Positions 8,134 through 17,679 are shown, counted from the first letter of the stretch. The stretch is 64,000 bases of DNA from NCEH01 sp002257205 (GCF_043195105.1 NZ_JBAFWO010000005.1); one strand, 5' to 3'. Translations and numbers: made by a program. The notes: generated by a model not told the origin, from the letters alone.

Positions 8134-9170
8134 TGCTTCCACCCATTCCACATTGCCGTGCGACGTATCGCGTCTTCGAGGGACACCGCTGTGAACAAGC
8201 CGAGTTCGGTGGCGGCGCGCTTGGTTTCTGGAACATATCGGCCGGGGTTCCAGCCTTTCTCGAACGCATCGCGCACGATGAATTCGCCATTTCCAACCGT
8301 TGCCGAAACGACCCGTGCGAGGTCCCGGATCGAGATGCCTTCGTCGGAGCCTACATTATAGGCCGCCCCATCCGCGCCCCGCGCGAGCAGATGCCAGAGC
8401 CAGGTCGTCAAATCACCCGCATACATATAGGAGCGCACGGGCATACCGTTGCCGTTCACGATCACCGGCTTCCCCGCCATTGCATCGCGGATGAAGTTGC
8501 CCGCGGCGAAATGGATGTCCAGCGATATGTACGGACCCAGCAAGGCAAAAATCCGAGCGGTGGTAATCGAGAGCCCAAACTGTGCGCGATATATCGCGCA
8601 CAGCATTTCGGCTGCCCGCTTGCCTTCCGCATAGGCGTTGCGGGCGTTCGTACAGTCCGGCGCGCCGCTCCAGGTTTCGGGAACGCGCTCCATCTCCCAG
8701 GGCTGCTGGCCGTAAATCGCGCCCGTGCTGAGATAGAGCACCCGCGGGATCTTGTTCTCAACGGCGAAGTTGAGCGCGGTTCGCGTCCCCGTGAGGACGG
8801 TATCGAACATTTTCAGAGGGTTGTTTTCATTCAGATCGGCGCTCGCATCGGTTGCGGCATGGATCAGATGCGTGAAACCTGCGGATTTGAGCGTGAAATC
8901 GCGGACATCACCGACGATGAAAGTGAACGCGCGAAACGAGGCGAGATGCGGCGCCTTCGCTGCGAACGCGTCCGCATTTCGGGTCAACACTGTCACTTTG
9001 ATATCGAGGGGCTGGCGCTCCTCGGCATAGCGGAGGCTTTCCAACAGCCAGCAGCCGATGAAGCCGGTGCCACCGGTCATGAAGATACGCGCACCCCGCA
9101 TCGTCTCCCACACCGTCGCAGTGTGTTCGAAAATATCGGCCAAATCGCTTTCGATAGACCAGCGCGTCAC
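8130..9170 (-). CDS. NAD(P)-dependent SDR epimerase/reductase, YerF-like candidate
   Basis: This extended short-chain dehydrogenase has 346 residues. The glycine-rich cofactor loop is GGTGFIGCWLLE (from residue 32), with STGAIYG and the catalytic YAEGK further on. VNVGxxEG-type text near the C-terminus (YNVGSDEGISIRDLA) is typical of nucleotide-sugar epimerases and reductases. Its stop overlaps the start of the thiamine-diphosphate gene by ATGA, so the two are probably made together. If that enzyme is YerE-like, this one would reduce the new acetyl ketone, as YerF does. It could equally be a 4-ketoreductase or 4-epimerase acting on another NDP-sugar of the cluster. Confidence 0.75.
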   Translation of the reverse strand: MTRWSIESDLADIFEHTATVWETMRGARIFMTGGTGFIGCWLLESLRYAEERQPLDIKVTVLTRNADAFAAKAPHLASFRAFTFIVGDVRDFTLKSAGFTHLIHAATDASADLNENNPLKMFDTVLTGTRTALNFAVENKIPRVLYLSTGAIYGQQPWEMERVPETWSGAPDCTNARNAYAEGKRAAEMLCAIYRAQFGLSITTARIFALLGPYISLDIHFAAGNFIRDAMAGKPVIVNGNGMPVRSYMYAGDLTTWLWHLLARGADGAAYNVGSDEGISIRDLARVVSATVGNGEFIVRDAFEKGWNPGRYVPETKRAATELGLFTAVSLEDAIRRTAMWNGWKQ

Positions 9171-9253
9171 TGCCGATGCCCCTTCCCCATTTTAAGGCAT
9201 GCTTCCAAAGACTTCCTGTATGCCGTCTGAGCGCTACCCGCGCTCCTGCGCCG

Positions 9254-9895
9254 CTATCCTCCAGCAATACGGTCAAGATCCGAGATTTCGCCGATCGTCA
9301 AAAAACAGTCCGCACGACGAACGCCGTCATCATATCCTCCCGCAAAGAATACGAACCGAACGCCGGCTGCCGCAGATCCCTTTTGATCCACGGTGCTGTC
9401 ACCCACAAAGATCGCGTCATCGGGTTCGGTGCCCATGCCGGCCAATGCCGCCAAGATTGGCTCGCGGCTCGGCTTCGACGCGGACATGGTATCACCGCCG
9501 ATGACGGCCCCGAAATAGCCCGCAATTCCGGTGTCTTCAAGCAGTTTCACGCAGAGCGATTCCGGCTTGTTGCTGCAAATCGCGAGCGCCATTCCTCGTC
9601 GGGCGAGGCGCTCCAGCACTTCCGGCACGCCGGCGTAAAGGCTCGATGCGGGTACGCGATGGCGGGCAAGCCGCCGGCGAAACTCGGCCAGCTCCATGGT
9701 GCAATCGCCCGTATGCATGTCCAGCGCATTGCGAACCAGTGTCGGGGCACCGAGGCTGATCCAGCCGCGATAGCGGCTGTCTGGCACGGGTGCGAAGCCG
9801 TGCTCGGCGCGCATTCCGTTCAGGACGGAAGCCACCGAGGGAGCACTGTCAACCAGGGTGCCGTCGAGATCGAAAACGATGCCACGAACCCGCAT
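9254..9895 (-). CDS. HAD-superfamily phosphatase
   Basis: The protein has 213 residues from the ATG at 9895, which overlaps the upstream TGA as TGATG. The longer reading from 10009 would run deep into fkbM. HAD motif I is VFDLDGTLVDS at residues 5-15, motif II is ICSNKP, and motif IV is VGDSTVD, with a small helical cap between I and II. It resembles phosphoglycolate-phosphatase-type enzymes. Given the NeuB-family synthase two genes upstream, a sugar-phosphate or nonulosonate-9-phosphate phosphatase role is plausible. The substrate is not readable. Confidence 0.75.
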   Translation of the reverse strand: MRVRGIVFDLDGTLVDSAPSVASVLNGMRAEHGFAPVPDSRYRGWISLGAPTLVRNALDMHTGDCTMELAEFRRRLARHRVPASSLYAGVPEVLERLARRGMALAICSNKPESLCVKLLEDTGIAGYFGAVIGGDTMSASKPSREPILAALAGMGTEPDDAIFVGDSTVDQKGSAAAGVRFVFFAGGYDDGVRRADCFLTIGEISDLDRIAGG

Positions 9896-11004
9896 CAGCG
9901 CCGCCGGGGGACTGCGTAAAGCACGGAGTCGAAAGTATTGAACATATGCTGGCGAATGTAATAATCGTAATCGTCGACAATGCTGGAAATGAGAAGAAGG
10001 AGATCCCACACGTCTTCGGGCTTATGATAAAGCGAGGCGCAGATGATCGGGCGGCCTTCTGCGATCAGCCGGCTCGCGCCCTTCAGCGCCATCGCCTCGC
10101 TACCCTCGATATCCAGCTTCAGAAAATCGACCCGGGTATTCGAGAGCATGTCGTCGAGCTTGACGGTCGCAATGCGGGTGGTCCCGCCGCGATCGACAAC
10201 CCCGCCTTCGCCTTCGCCTGAAAATGACAGGATTTCGTAGCTGTCCGCGACGGCGAGCGGAAGGCATTTTACAGCGCCGCTGAAGCCCTTCACATTCGCG
10301 ACCAGGGACGCATAATTTCGTGTGTCCGGCTCGAAAAGATAGGCGTCCGCCACGGGCATATGCTGGTTCAGCGCGACATAGGTATCGCCATCAAACGCAC
10401 CGCAATCCACATAGCAAAACGAGCGGTTGGCGAGATGCGGGAGCGTGAGGTCGCAGAAATACTGCTCTTCCGGATCCACATGGGCGGCATAGGCAAGGTC
10501 CTGCCCGGCCCGAAAGCGAATGATGCGCGAAAACAGCGTCCGGCTTCTTTCGTCCGACAACAGCTCATAGGCTTGGCGGATACGATCGCTCTCGGCCTTC
10601 GCGACCTTGGTCGAGCCCAGCCAGAACTTCCAGCCCAGTTGGTCCTCCACCTGAGGATAATAATCGAACGGCCAGAACAGTCGGTCTATTCCGGCCGCAC
10701 GGGCGATGCTGTCGATATCGCTGTAGGACGTGTCCCGGTTGAAAATACCGACCGCGACCTGCGCCCCCGGACCCAGGGCCTGCGGGCCGACCGCAATCGG
10801 CAGGATCGGCAGCCCGTCGCAGTTCTCCGCCGCCGGCTTCGTCGCAACGAAGCCGGGCACCTGCGCGCCCTTCGCCCGGAGCGCCGCCGCCACGGCGCGC
10901 CCGAACGATCCCGTTCCATAAACCCAGACGGGACGGCCAAGGTCTAGCGCGCGCGTCGCGTCGTCGCTGGCATTGATCGCGGCGGCAAGTTCAGAAAATG
11001 ACAT
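9895..11004 (-). CDS. FkbM-family methyltransferase
   Basis: This 369-residue protein has a C-terminal FkbM-type SAM methyltransferase domain: YVDCGAFDGDTY near residue 194, the AYLFEPDTRNY acidic loop, and FLKLDIEGSEAMALKG near residue 293. The first 110 residues (VWVYGTGSFGRAVAAAL and following) form a Rossmann-like segment of the kind often found in front of FkbM domains in polysaccharide loci. The gene begins 25 bp after the NeuB-family gene and its stop overlaps the HAD gene. It probably O-methylates a sugar of the locus product. Confidence 0.8.
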   Translation of the reverse strand: MSFSELAAAINASDDATRALDLGRPVWVYGTGSFGRAVAAALRAKGAQVPGFVATKPAAENCDGLPILPIAVGPQALGPGAQVAVGIFNRDTSYSDIDSIARAAGIDRLFWPFDYYPQVEDQLGWKFWLGSTKVAKAESDRIRQAYELLSDERSRTLFSRIIRFRAGQDLAYAAHVDPEEQYFCDLTLPHLANRSFCYVDCGAFDGDTYVALNQHMPVADAYLFEPDTRNYASLVANVKGFSGAVKCLPLAVADSYEILSFSGEGEGGVVDRGGTTRIATVKLDDMLSNTRVDFLKLDIEGSEAMALKGASRLIAEGRPIICASLYHKPEDVWDLLLLISSIVDDYDYYIRQHMFNTFDSVLYAVPRRR

Positions 11005-11028
11005 GGCTGTCTTCCGGCGTAACCGCCC

Positions 11029-12132
11029 TTAAATGCCGCGCGCTTCGATGAGCGCCCGAAGCGATGGGTTTTCGTTGTACGGTCCGTCGACGTGGGTGAT
11101 CATTAGGGGCTCATTGGCCTTGATCGGCTGGACCAGCTTCTCACCATCCATGACCTCGCGAACCGAAAGCTGGCCCTTGAGCAAGGGAATGGCCATGTAA
11201 AAATCGCGCTCGAAGGCTTCCTTCGAGAAGACATAGCCGGGGCTCAGGTCCGTCCGCGCGTATGCGCCGCGAACCAGGGCATCGAGATACTGCACCTCGC
11301 GCCTGGTGATCGGCCGGCGCTCGCTGCTGCGGCCGCCGCACATTTCGCGCGCCTTGTGGAAAGCCTTGAACCACTCGTCGCAATTCTCGGGCAGCGAGCA
11401 GTAAGGCGAGACCGCGACGCCTTCATAATTCACGTCGATGTGGCGTTCCCAGGTGCGCGCGCCCTTGCCGTAGGAGATCAGCATCGATGAATGCCAATCA
11501 TGGTATTCGTGCGTCGATAGCCCGACCACATGGTTGGGATAGCGCGTTTTAAAATAATCGATCTGGTCGAGATCCAGCTCGGCGTCTTCCGACGGATATA
11601 GAGAGACGCAATGATTGATGGCGAGCGGGATGTTCCGCTTCTCGAAAAACTCCACCAGATCGTCCATGTCCTTTTCAGACGCACCGCCGGTGGAGACGAT
11701 AACCGGCTTTCGCGTGCTGGCCACCTTCTCGATCAGCAACCAGTCGTTCATGTCGGACGAGGCGATCTTGATGATCGGCATGTCGAAGTAGACGCAGAGA
11801 TCGACCGACGCCTCATCGAAAGGCGTCGCCATCGGGATGGCATCAACCGCCCGGATTTCGGCCACCATGCGCGCGAAATCTTCCTTCGAAAGCTTGGTGT
11901 CTTCCGTTTTCTTGATATAGCGCAGCTCGGTATTGCCCTTGAATTCAGGATGGATGAATTCATCGACGTCGCGGAATTGCAGCTTGATCGCCGCCTTCAC
12001 GCCGTTGTGCCGAATAACTCGGCCATGATCACGAATGATCTTGAGCCCGCGGTCGAGCTTTCCCCAGTGATTGTTAGCAAGCTCGAGTACAAACAAGTTC
12101 TCAAACCGCTCGCGATCCCTTTGCTCAAGCAT
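11029..12132 (-). CDS. NeuB-family nonulosonate synthase-like protein
   Basis: The protein has 367 residues from the ATG at 12132. This start overlaps the end of rfbG by 8 bp and has GGGAAACGGA just upstream. The long N-terminal reading to 12246 lies inside rfbG and is discarded. The TIM-barrel NeuB domain shows FVLELANNHWGKLDRG, GVKAAIKLQ, IIKIASSDMNDWLLIE, VIVSTGGAS and VVGLSTHE. The end resembles the SAF antifreeze-like domain of NeuB/SpsE proteins (PGYVFSKEAF ... I KANEPL). The family joins phosphoenolpyruvate to an aldose to give a nine-carbon keto acid. No CMP-sugar synthetase or 2-epimerase is in the window, so the product may be unusual or the partners lie elsewhere. Confidence 0.75.
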   Translation of the reverse strand: MLEQRDRERFENLFVLELANNHWGKLDRGLKIIRDHGRVIRHNGVKAAIKLQFRDVDEFIHPEFKGNTELRYIKKTEDTKLSKEDFARMVAEIRAVDAIPMATPFDEASVDLCVYFDMPIIKIASSDMNDWLLIEKVASTRKPVIVSTGGASEKDMDDLVEFFEKRNIPLAINHCVSLYPSEDAELDLDQIDYFKTRYPNHVVGLSTHEYHDWHSSMLISYGKGARTWERHIDVNYEGVAVSPYCSLPENCDEWFKAFHKAREMCGGRSSERRPITRREVQYLDALVRGAYARTDLSPGYVFSKEAFERDFYMAIPLLKGQLSVREVMDGEKLVQPIKANEPLMITHVDGPYNENPSLRALIEARGI

Positions 12133-13207
12133 TTCCGTTTCCCATCTGAACGAATCCATCGATTTGCGCGAGTGTAACCTTGCGCATTTCTTCACCTCGA
12201 ATAGCGGCCGTATGCCAGGCCACGGTTTCTTCAAGCGCGCGAGCAAGGCTCCAGCGCGGCGTCCATTTCAATATCGCTCTTGCCTTTGAACAATCAAGCT
12301 TCAACAGGCCCGCCTCGTGCGGCCCGGCGTCATCGTCCAGGGCCCATCGGGTGGGTTCCCCCCACATGCCGGTCATCTGATCGACGATCCACTGGACCGG
12401 TCGCTCATCGGCTACATCGGGGCCGAAGTTCCAGCCCTGTGCGAAGGTCGCGCCGTCCTCCACCAACCGCTGCGCGAGCAGAAGGTATCCGCTCAACGGC
12501 TCCAGCACGTGCTGCCATGGGCGGACCGCGCCGGGTCGCCGGATCTGGAGCGTCTTGCGCGCGGAGAGAGCACGGATGATATCCGGAATCAGCCGGTCTT
12601 CTGCCCAGTCGCCGCCACCGATCACGTTGCCGGCACGGGCGCTGGCGAGAAATGTCGACGGTCCCGACTGCGACTCATGAAAGAACGAGCGCTGATAAGC
12701 TGAGGTTACCAGCTCCGCGCAGCCCTTCGAACTCGAATAGGGATCAAATCCCCCCATGGGGTCGGTTTCGCGATAGCCCCATAGCCACTCGCGATTCTCA
12801 TAGCATTTGTCGCTGGTGACATTGACCACCGCGCGCACGCCCTCCTGGGCGCGGACCGACTCAAAGAGATTGACCAGACCCAGAACATTGGTCGCATAGG
12901 TCTCCGTGGGATCGGCATAGCTTCGACGAACCAGCGGCTGCGCCGCAAGGTGAAGCACGATCTCCGGTGCGCATGCGCGCATCGCAGCATCAAGCGCGAC
13001 GCGGTCCCGGATATCGCCGAAAATCGACGTCATCCCCTTGGCGACGTCGCCGGCCTCGAAAAGCGAGGGCGTGGTGTTCGGAGGCAGCGAAAAGCCCGTG
13101 ACGTCGGCGCCTAGATGTTGGAGCCACAAGGAGAGCCAGCCTCCCTTGAAGCCGGTGTGGCCGGTGAGGAAAACACGGCGGCCGCGCCAGAATTCCGGCG
13201 TGCTCAT
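12125..13207 (-). CDS. rfbG: CDP-glucose 4,6-dehydratase
   Basis: The protein has 360 residues, the normal length. GRRVFLTGHTGFKGGWLSLW at the start holds the NAD-binding loop. LHLAAQPLVRRSYADP and the catalytic YSSSK (in DPYSSSKGCAEL) are in the expected places, and the GGFDPYS context is specific for this dehydratase. It turns CDP-glucose into CDP-4-keto-6-deoxyglucose and follows rfbF, which makes CDP-glucose. The two are separated by 243 bp in which I see no gene. The downstream NeuB-family gene overlaps its end. Confidence 0.9.
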   Translation of the reverse strand: MSTPEFWRGRRVFLTGHTGFKGGWLSLWLQHLGADVTGFSLPPNTTPSLFEAGDVAKGMTSIFGDIRDRVALDAAMRACAPEIVLHLAAQPLVRRSYADPTETYATNVLGLVNLFESVRAQEGVRAVVNVTSDKCYENREWLWGYRETDPMGGFDPYSSSKGCAELVTSAYQRSFFHESQSGPSTFLASARAGNVIGGGDWAEDRLIPDIIRALSARKTLQIRRPGAVRPWQHVLEPLSGYLLLAQRLVEDGATFAQGWNFGPDVADERPVQWIVDQMTGMWGEPTRWALDDDAGPHEAGLLKLDCSKARAILKWTPRWSLARALEETVAWHTAAIRGEEMRKVTLAQIDGFVQMGNGNA

Positions 13208-13450
13208 GCGCCACCTTCAACATTACTGTGGCGACCCGCGCGGGTTCCCAAAACGACCTGCATCACACCGAGCACTCCTTCGCCACCCGACCCCATACCG
13301 GGCAACCGCCGCGAGCGCCGCCCTTCGACAAGGCACCTGAAATTTCCCGTAAAGACCAGGCTGTGCGCAAGCAATAAGGGGCGACCAATTCCATCGCCTC
13401 GTAGCCCACGCGACAGGACTTTGCCGACTGGGCATGAACGCGAAATGACA

Positions 13451-14218
13451 TCAGTCCCAAACTTTCCACGGCGCCTTGCCGGTTTCCCACAACCCTTCGA
13501 GGCTGGTCTTGTCGCGCAGGGTATCCATCGGCTGCCAGAAACCGGGATGGAACCACGCTTGAAGCTCACCCTCGCGGGCCAAATGTTCAAGCGGCTCGCG
13601 CTCCCACAGCGTGTGATCGTCGGCGATATAGTCCAGAACCTTCGGCGACAAGACGAAGAAGCCGCCGTTGATCCAGCCGCCGTCCCCGACCGGCTTTTCC
13701 ACGAAGGCGGAGATGCGGTTGCCGTCGAGCTGCAAGGATCCAAAGCGGCCCGGCGGCTGAACCGCGGTCATGGTCGCGAGATGCCCATGCGATTTATGGA
13801 AGTTGATCAGCGCGCCGATATCGACGGACCCGACGCCATCCCCATAGGTCAAGCAGAAATCACCCTTGATGTAGGGCGCCGCGCGCTTGACGCGCCCCCC
13901 GGTCTGCGTGCCTTCACCGGTATCGACGAGCGTAACGCGCCAGGGCTCCGCCTTGCGCTGATGTACTTCTATGGAATTATCTTCCATATTGATGGTCACA
14001 TCAGACATATGAAGAAAATAATTCGCGAAATACTCTTTTATCATATAGCCTTTGTAACCACAGCAAATGATAAAATCATTTACGCCGTACCAAGAGTATA
14101 TCTTCAGTATATGCCATAGAATAGGCTTTCCGCCGATCTCTATCATCGGTTTCGGCCGGAGATTGGATTCCTCGGAGATCCGCGTGCCGTAACCGCCAGC
14201 GAGAATGACCGCCTGCAT
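13451..14218 (-). CDS. rfbF: Glucose-1-phosphate cytidylyltransferase
   Basis: The protein has 255 residues with the nucleotidyltransferase opening [18 protein letters not shown] and the [17 protein letters not shown] block. The GYGTRI form, and LTYGDGV further on, separate cytidylyl- from the usual thymidylyl-transferases. It makes CDP-glucose from glucose-1-phosphate and CTP. It is the first gene of the minus-strand sugar operon, so the promoter should lie in the 316-bp gap before it. Confidence 0.9.
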   Translation of the reverse strand: MQAVILAGGYGTRISEESNLRPKPMIEIGGKPILWHILKIYSWYGVNDFIICCGYKGYMIKEYFANYFLHMSDVTINMEDNSIEVHQRKAEPWRVTLVDTGEGTQTGGRVKRAAPYIKGDFCLTYGDGVGSVDIGALINFHKSHGHLATMTAVQPPGRFGSLQLDGNRISAFVEKPVGDGGWINGGFFVLSPKVLDYIADDHTLWEREPLEHLAREGELQAWFHPGFWQPMDTLRDKTSLEGLWETGKAPWKVWD

Positions 14219-14534
14219 TAATGCTTCCCCGCTCCGCCGCCCGAAATACCCCGGGACCTACTAAGGCACCTTGATATTGAGTTCAAGCCCTGTCGAGACA
14301 ACTATAGGTGGGATATTCCGGCAATCGGGCCGAGAATGTCCGCGGGCCCGCTTTTGATCAAAATAGCGGCATCACCTTATGGTATCCTACGGCTAGTAGA
14401 CCTTACCGCACGACCATGAAACGCATCCCGGCTGCCGGCCCACATCGAAGCTACCGTCCAACCATGAGCGTTGCCGTCTAATATTTCCTCATGGCGCGCC
14501 CGACGCGGCCGCTGCGCTGAAGATGCGCCGCTCC
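14219..14534. other. Intergenic region upstream of rfbF
   Basis: No coding frame is convincing. The stretch separates the repeat-bearing glycosyltransferase (also minus strand, ending at 14535) from rfbF. It is the likely site of the operon promoter. I cannot name a clear -35/-10 pair or an operator. Confidence 0.4.
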
Positions 14535-15881
14535 TTACTCGCTTGATCCTTCGGGCCCTGACATTTTGGCAAGGGGCTCCAAGGCCGGACCATCGTCATA
14601 TTTTCCGGACCGCAGATAGTGGATGAGCGGATTCTGGCCCTCTCGCCTCAAATCCCGGTGCAGGGCATAATAATCACTGGTGGAGAAAAACGGTCCCGGA
14701 TCCCGCCCCTCGCCGGCCCCGTGCAGCAGGTAATGACGGACCGGATCAACCTTCATGCGGGCGATATCGGGGTATTGTTCAAGATACCATTTTGGATCGA
14801 ACAAACGAGATCTTCGCAATAGCCTCAGATCCGCTGAACGATCGAGAAGCATACGCCCCATGCTGAGCAACTGGGTTCCCGCTAGCCGAAACGGGTGGGA
14901 AGCCATGGCCCGCCCCTGGCGCGCCCGCTCTTCGTTGAACCCCTCGCCGGTCTCAAACGGCAGCAGCGGCCGGCGGACCTTACGGCGGTAGCTCCGGCCC
15001 GCCGTCGCAGCCTGCGTGACTTCAATAAAATGGGTGAGCTGGCGTTCGAACGCGGCCTCGGCCTGCCGATATTCCTCCGCGACCAGATGCACCGTCCGCT
15101 TCGCGTGTGCGACCTGCTCGGGGGTGTCGCCCCAGGCTACACCGTTGCGACCGAGCTCCTTTTCGGCGAGCGACACCTGAAAGAACGGATTCGGCATCAA
15201 AATCGTCGGGCAACCACACAACATCGCCTCCAGACAGAGCGATGTATTCTCGAAACAATAAAAAAAATCGCTTCTACGAAATAAACGGGCGAGTTCTTCT
15301 ACCGTCTGCGAGTTCGGTTGATCGCGCGTGATCTCCGTGCTTCCGGCGGGAACGCCGAAAATCTCGCCCCCATGAACATACTTATACTTGATCGCGGTGT
15401 AACAGGTGCCGGTTCGCGCGCCGGTTCCGGCGGCGTTGAAGATGCTGGTATCCACATGGGGCAGAAACAGCACATTATCTGGCGCCCCGCAGAATTCGGC
15501 GAGAATGCTGGTGTAACCGAAGACGATCGTCTCCGGGGGAAAGCTGGCATCGCCGCCGAGAAATCCCGGAAAATTAAGGACGTAGCGGACCACCGTTTCC
15601 GCATCAAAGGGATTTCCGGACACCACCTCCGGGTAGATGACTATCGGCCGAACGCCGTTCTGAAAATGGTAGTCTACGATCTCCTCGGTCAAAAGCGGGG
15701 TCAACAGATCCGGATGCGTGTCGATCCCGTCCGCCAGCGGCGTCGGGGAAAAAAAAGCTCGCTCGCCCCTCAGGTTCAGCATATGGCAGAGTAAATGAAG
15801 ACACTTTATGCCAGCAGACATGCGGGTGTAGCGCGGTGCTACAATATAATATGCACTTCGTTGAGGGTCGGGGAATTTCAT
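14535..15881 (-). CDS. Glycosyltransferase with C-terminal YPD repeats
   Basis: The 448-residue protein has a GT-B-like front part. It opens YYIVAPRYTRMSAGIKCLH and has ENTSLCLEAMLCGCPTILMP near residues 214-233, the donor-binding E...G(C)P block of GT4-type enzymes. From about residue 360 it carries two copies of a roughly 42-residue repeat, LFDPKWYLEQYPDI...DPVRHYLLHGAGEGRDP and a weaker second copy. The same repeat occurs three times in the large glycosyltransferase at 33788-37306. The gene lies at the start of the locus, back to back with rfbH. It probably extends the O-antigen-type glycan. Confidence 0.65.
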   Translation of the reverse strand: MKFPDPQRSAYYIVAPRYTRMSAGIKCLHLLCHMLNLRGERAFFSPTPLADGIDTHPDLLTPLLTEEIVDYHFQNGVRPIVIYPEVVSGNPFDAETVVRYVLNFPGFLGGDASFPPETIVFGYTSILAEFCGAPDNVLFLPHVDTSIFNAAGTGARTGTCYTAIKYKYVHGGEIFGVPAGSTEITRDQPNSQTVEELARLFRRSDFFYCFENTSLCLEAMLCGCPTILMPNPFFQVSLAEKELGRNGVAWGDTPEQVAHAKRTVHLVAEEYRQAEAAFERQLTHFIEVTQAATAGRSYRRKVRRPLLPFETGEGFNEERARQGRAMASHPFRLAGTQLLSMGRMLLDRSADLRLLRRSRLFDPKWYLEQYPDIARMKVDPVRHYLLHGAGEGRDPGPFFSTSDYYALHRDLRREGQNPLIHYLRSGKYDDGPALEPLAKMSGPEGSSE

Positions 15882-16163
15882 CAGAGAAGAGATCGACTCG
15901 TTTGGCAGGAAGACCGAATATTTCTAGCGCAACCTGTGGATAACCCAGCATATACGCTTTTCACGGCATCACCATTACAAAGTATGCCGCATTCGGCAAG
16001 AAGCGACATCCGCAATCGAGCCCACCGAAGGTGCCCAAAGGGCGGGAGGCCGAACGCCGGTGCCGCTGCGTTCTTGCTGGTTTGACTAGGAAAGTGATAA
16101 CCGATATCGCAAACGCGTGCGCGTTCGGTTCTCCCCCGCCAGTCACGATCAGGTGCCAGTTTC

Positions 16164-17522
16164 ATGAACGACATCCTAATTAAGCAGGCCCACGACGTCC
16201 TGTCCGGGGAGTCGGACAATCCGGAAGAACTCCGCCGACTGATCGTCGAACTTGCCGCGCGGTATTCAGATATCGCCCACAAACCCAAGCCGTTTGTTCC
16301 GGGCTCGTCTTTTGTCCCCGTCTCCGGAAAGGTGCATGGCGCCACCGAGATGCAGCTTTTGGTGGAAGCTTCCCTCGATTTCTGGCTGACCACCGGCCGT
16401 TTCAACGATGCGTTCGAAAAGCGCCTCAAGGGATTCCTCGGCAGCCGTTTTGCCATGACCTGCAATTCCGGGTCATCGGCAAATCTTTTGGCGGCCAGCG
16501 CCCTGTGCTCGCCCCTGGTGCCGCACCACCTGAAGCCCGGCGACGAGGTGATCACCTGCGCCACCGGCTTCCCAACCACCGTCAATCCCATCCTCCAAAA
16601 CCAGCTGGTTCCGGTCTTCCTGGATGTTCATCTCCCCACCTACAATATCCGCTCGGACTTGATCGAGGACGCGATCACCAGCAAGACGCGGGCCATCATG
16701 GTTGCCCATACCCTGGGTAATCCGTTCGATCTGGACACCGTTCTGGAAGTCGCGCGCAAGCACGACCTCTTCGTAGTGGAAGATACGTGCGATGCGCTCG
16801 GCGCGACATACAATGGCACGACGGTCGGAACACTCGGAGACATCGGCACGGTCAGCTTCTATCCTGCGCATCATATCACGATGGGCGAGGGCGGCGCCGT
16901 GTTCACCAATAAGAGCGTTCTGAAGCGCGCCCTGGAATCCATCCGCGACTGGGGCCGCGACTGCTGGTGCGAGCCAGGCAAGGACAACACCTGCAAGCAG
17001 CGCTTCAATTGGCAGCTCGGCGATCTCCCCGAGGGGTATGACCACAAATATACCTATTCGAACATCGGCTATAATCTAAAGATCACGGACATGCAGGCGG
17101 CTGTCGCCCTGGGCCAGATGGACCGGCTGGAGGGCTTCATCGCCGACCGGCGGCGCAATTTCGCCTTCCTGAAGGAGGCGCTGAAGCCCCTCGAGGAATT
17201 CCTGATCCTTCCCGAGGCGACGCCGAAGTCCGATCCGTCTTGGTTCGGCCTGCCCCTCACCGTCAGGGACGGCGCTCCTTTCACGCGCAACGCGCTGATT
17301 CGCCACCTGGAAGACAATAAGATCGCGACCCGCCTGCTGTTCGGCGGAAACCTCATCCGGCAGCCCTATTTCAAGACTCAAAACTACCGGGTCCACGGCG
17401 ATTTGACGAACAGCGATAAGGTGATGAACTCCACCTTCTGGATCGGTGTCTACCCCGGCCTGACGTCGGATCACCTCACCTATATGGCGCAGACCATGGC
17501 GGATTTCTGCCGCAAGGTCTGA
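16164..17522 (+). CDS. rfbH: CDP-4-keto-6-deoxyglucose 3-dehydratase (E1)
   Basis: The 452-residue PLP-fold protein is of the RfbH/DdhC type. The Lys that normally binds PLP is replaced by His in [14 protein letters not shown], the hallmark of this dehydratase. Four Cys are spaced exactly C-x57-C-x1-C-x7-C (from EDTC to DCWC and NTC), the known [2Fe-2S] ligand pattern of the E1 enzyme. With its reductase partner (E3, DdhD) it removes the 3-hydroxyl of CDP-4-keto-6-deoxyglucose. No E3 gene is in this window. It is transcribed away from the minus-strand genes across a 282-bp divergent gap and ends at a strong hairpin shared with ftsH. Confidence 0.92.
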   Translation: MNDILIKQAHDVLSGESDNPEELRRLIVELAARYSDIAHKPKPFVPGSSFVPVSGKVHGATEMQLLVEASLDFWLTTGRFNDAFEKRLKGFLGSRFAMTCNSGSSANLLAASALCSPLVPHHLKPGDEVITCATGFPTTVNPILQNQLVPVFLDVHLPTYNIRSDLIEDAITSKTRAIMVAHTLGNPFDLDTVLEVARKHDLFVVEDTCDALGATYNGTTVGTLGDIGTVSFYPAHHITMGEGGAVFTNKSVLKRALESIRDWGRDCWCEPGKDNTCKQRFNWQLGDLPEGYDHKYTYSNIGYNLKITDMQAAVALGQMDRLEGFIADRRRNFAFLKEALKPLEEFLILPEATPKSDPSWFGLPLTVRDGAPFTRNALIRHLEDNKIATRLLFGGNLIRQPYFKTQNYRVHGDLTNSDKVMNSTFWIGVYPGLTSDHLTYMAQTMADFCRKV

Positions 17523-17626
17523 TCCCGGCCCGGCTTTCGCGGCACGGAGCGGGGCGGCGATGAGATGATCGCGCCGCATCCTCCACGCGCCTCCTGCCTG
17601 AACTGCCTCCGCCCACCCCGACATAA

Positions 17627-17653
17627 AAAATGCCCGCTCAAGGCGGGCATTTT
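17627..17653. terminator. Bidirectional rho-independent terminator
   Basis: The hairpin stem ATGCCCGC/GCGGGCAT has loop TCAAG, flanked by an A run on the left and TTTTCTATTTT on the right. It lies between the convergent genes rfbH and ftsH and can serve both. Confidence 0.85.
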
Positions 17654-17679
17654 CTATTTTAACGTCAGTTCAGCGCCGC

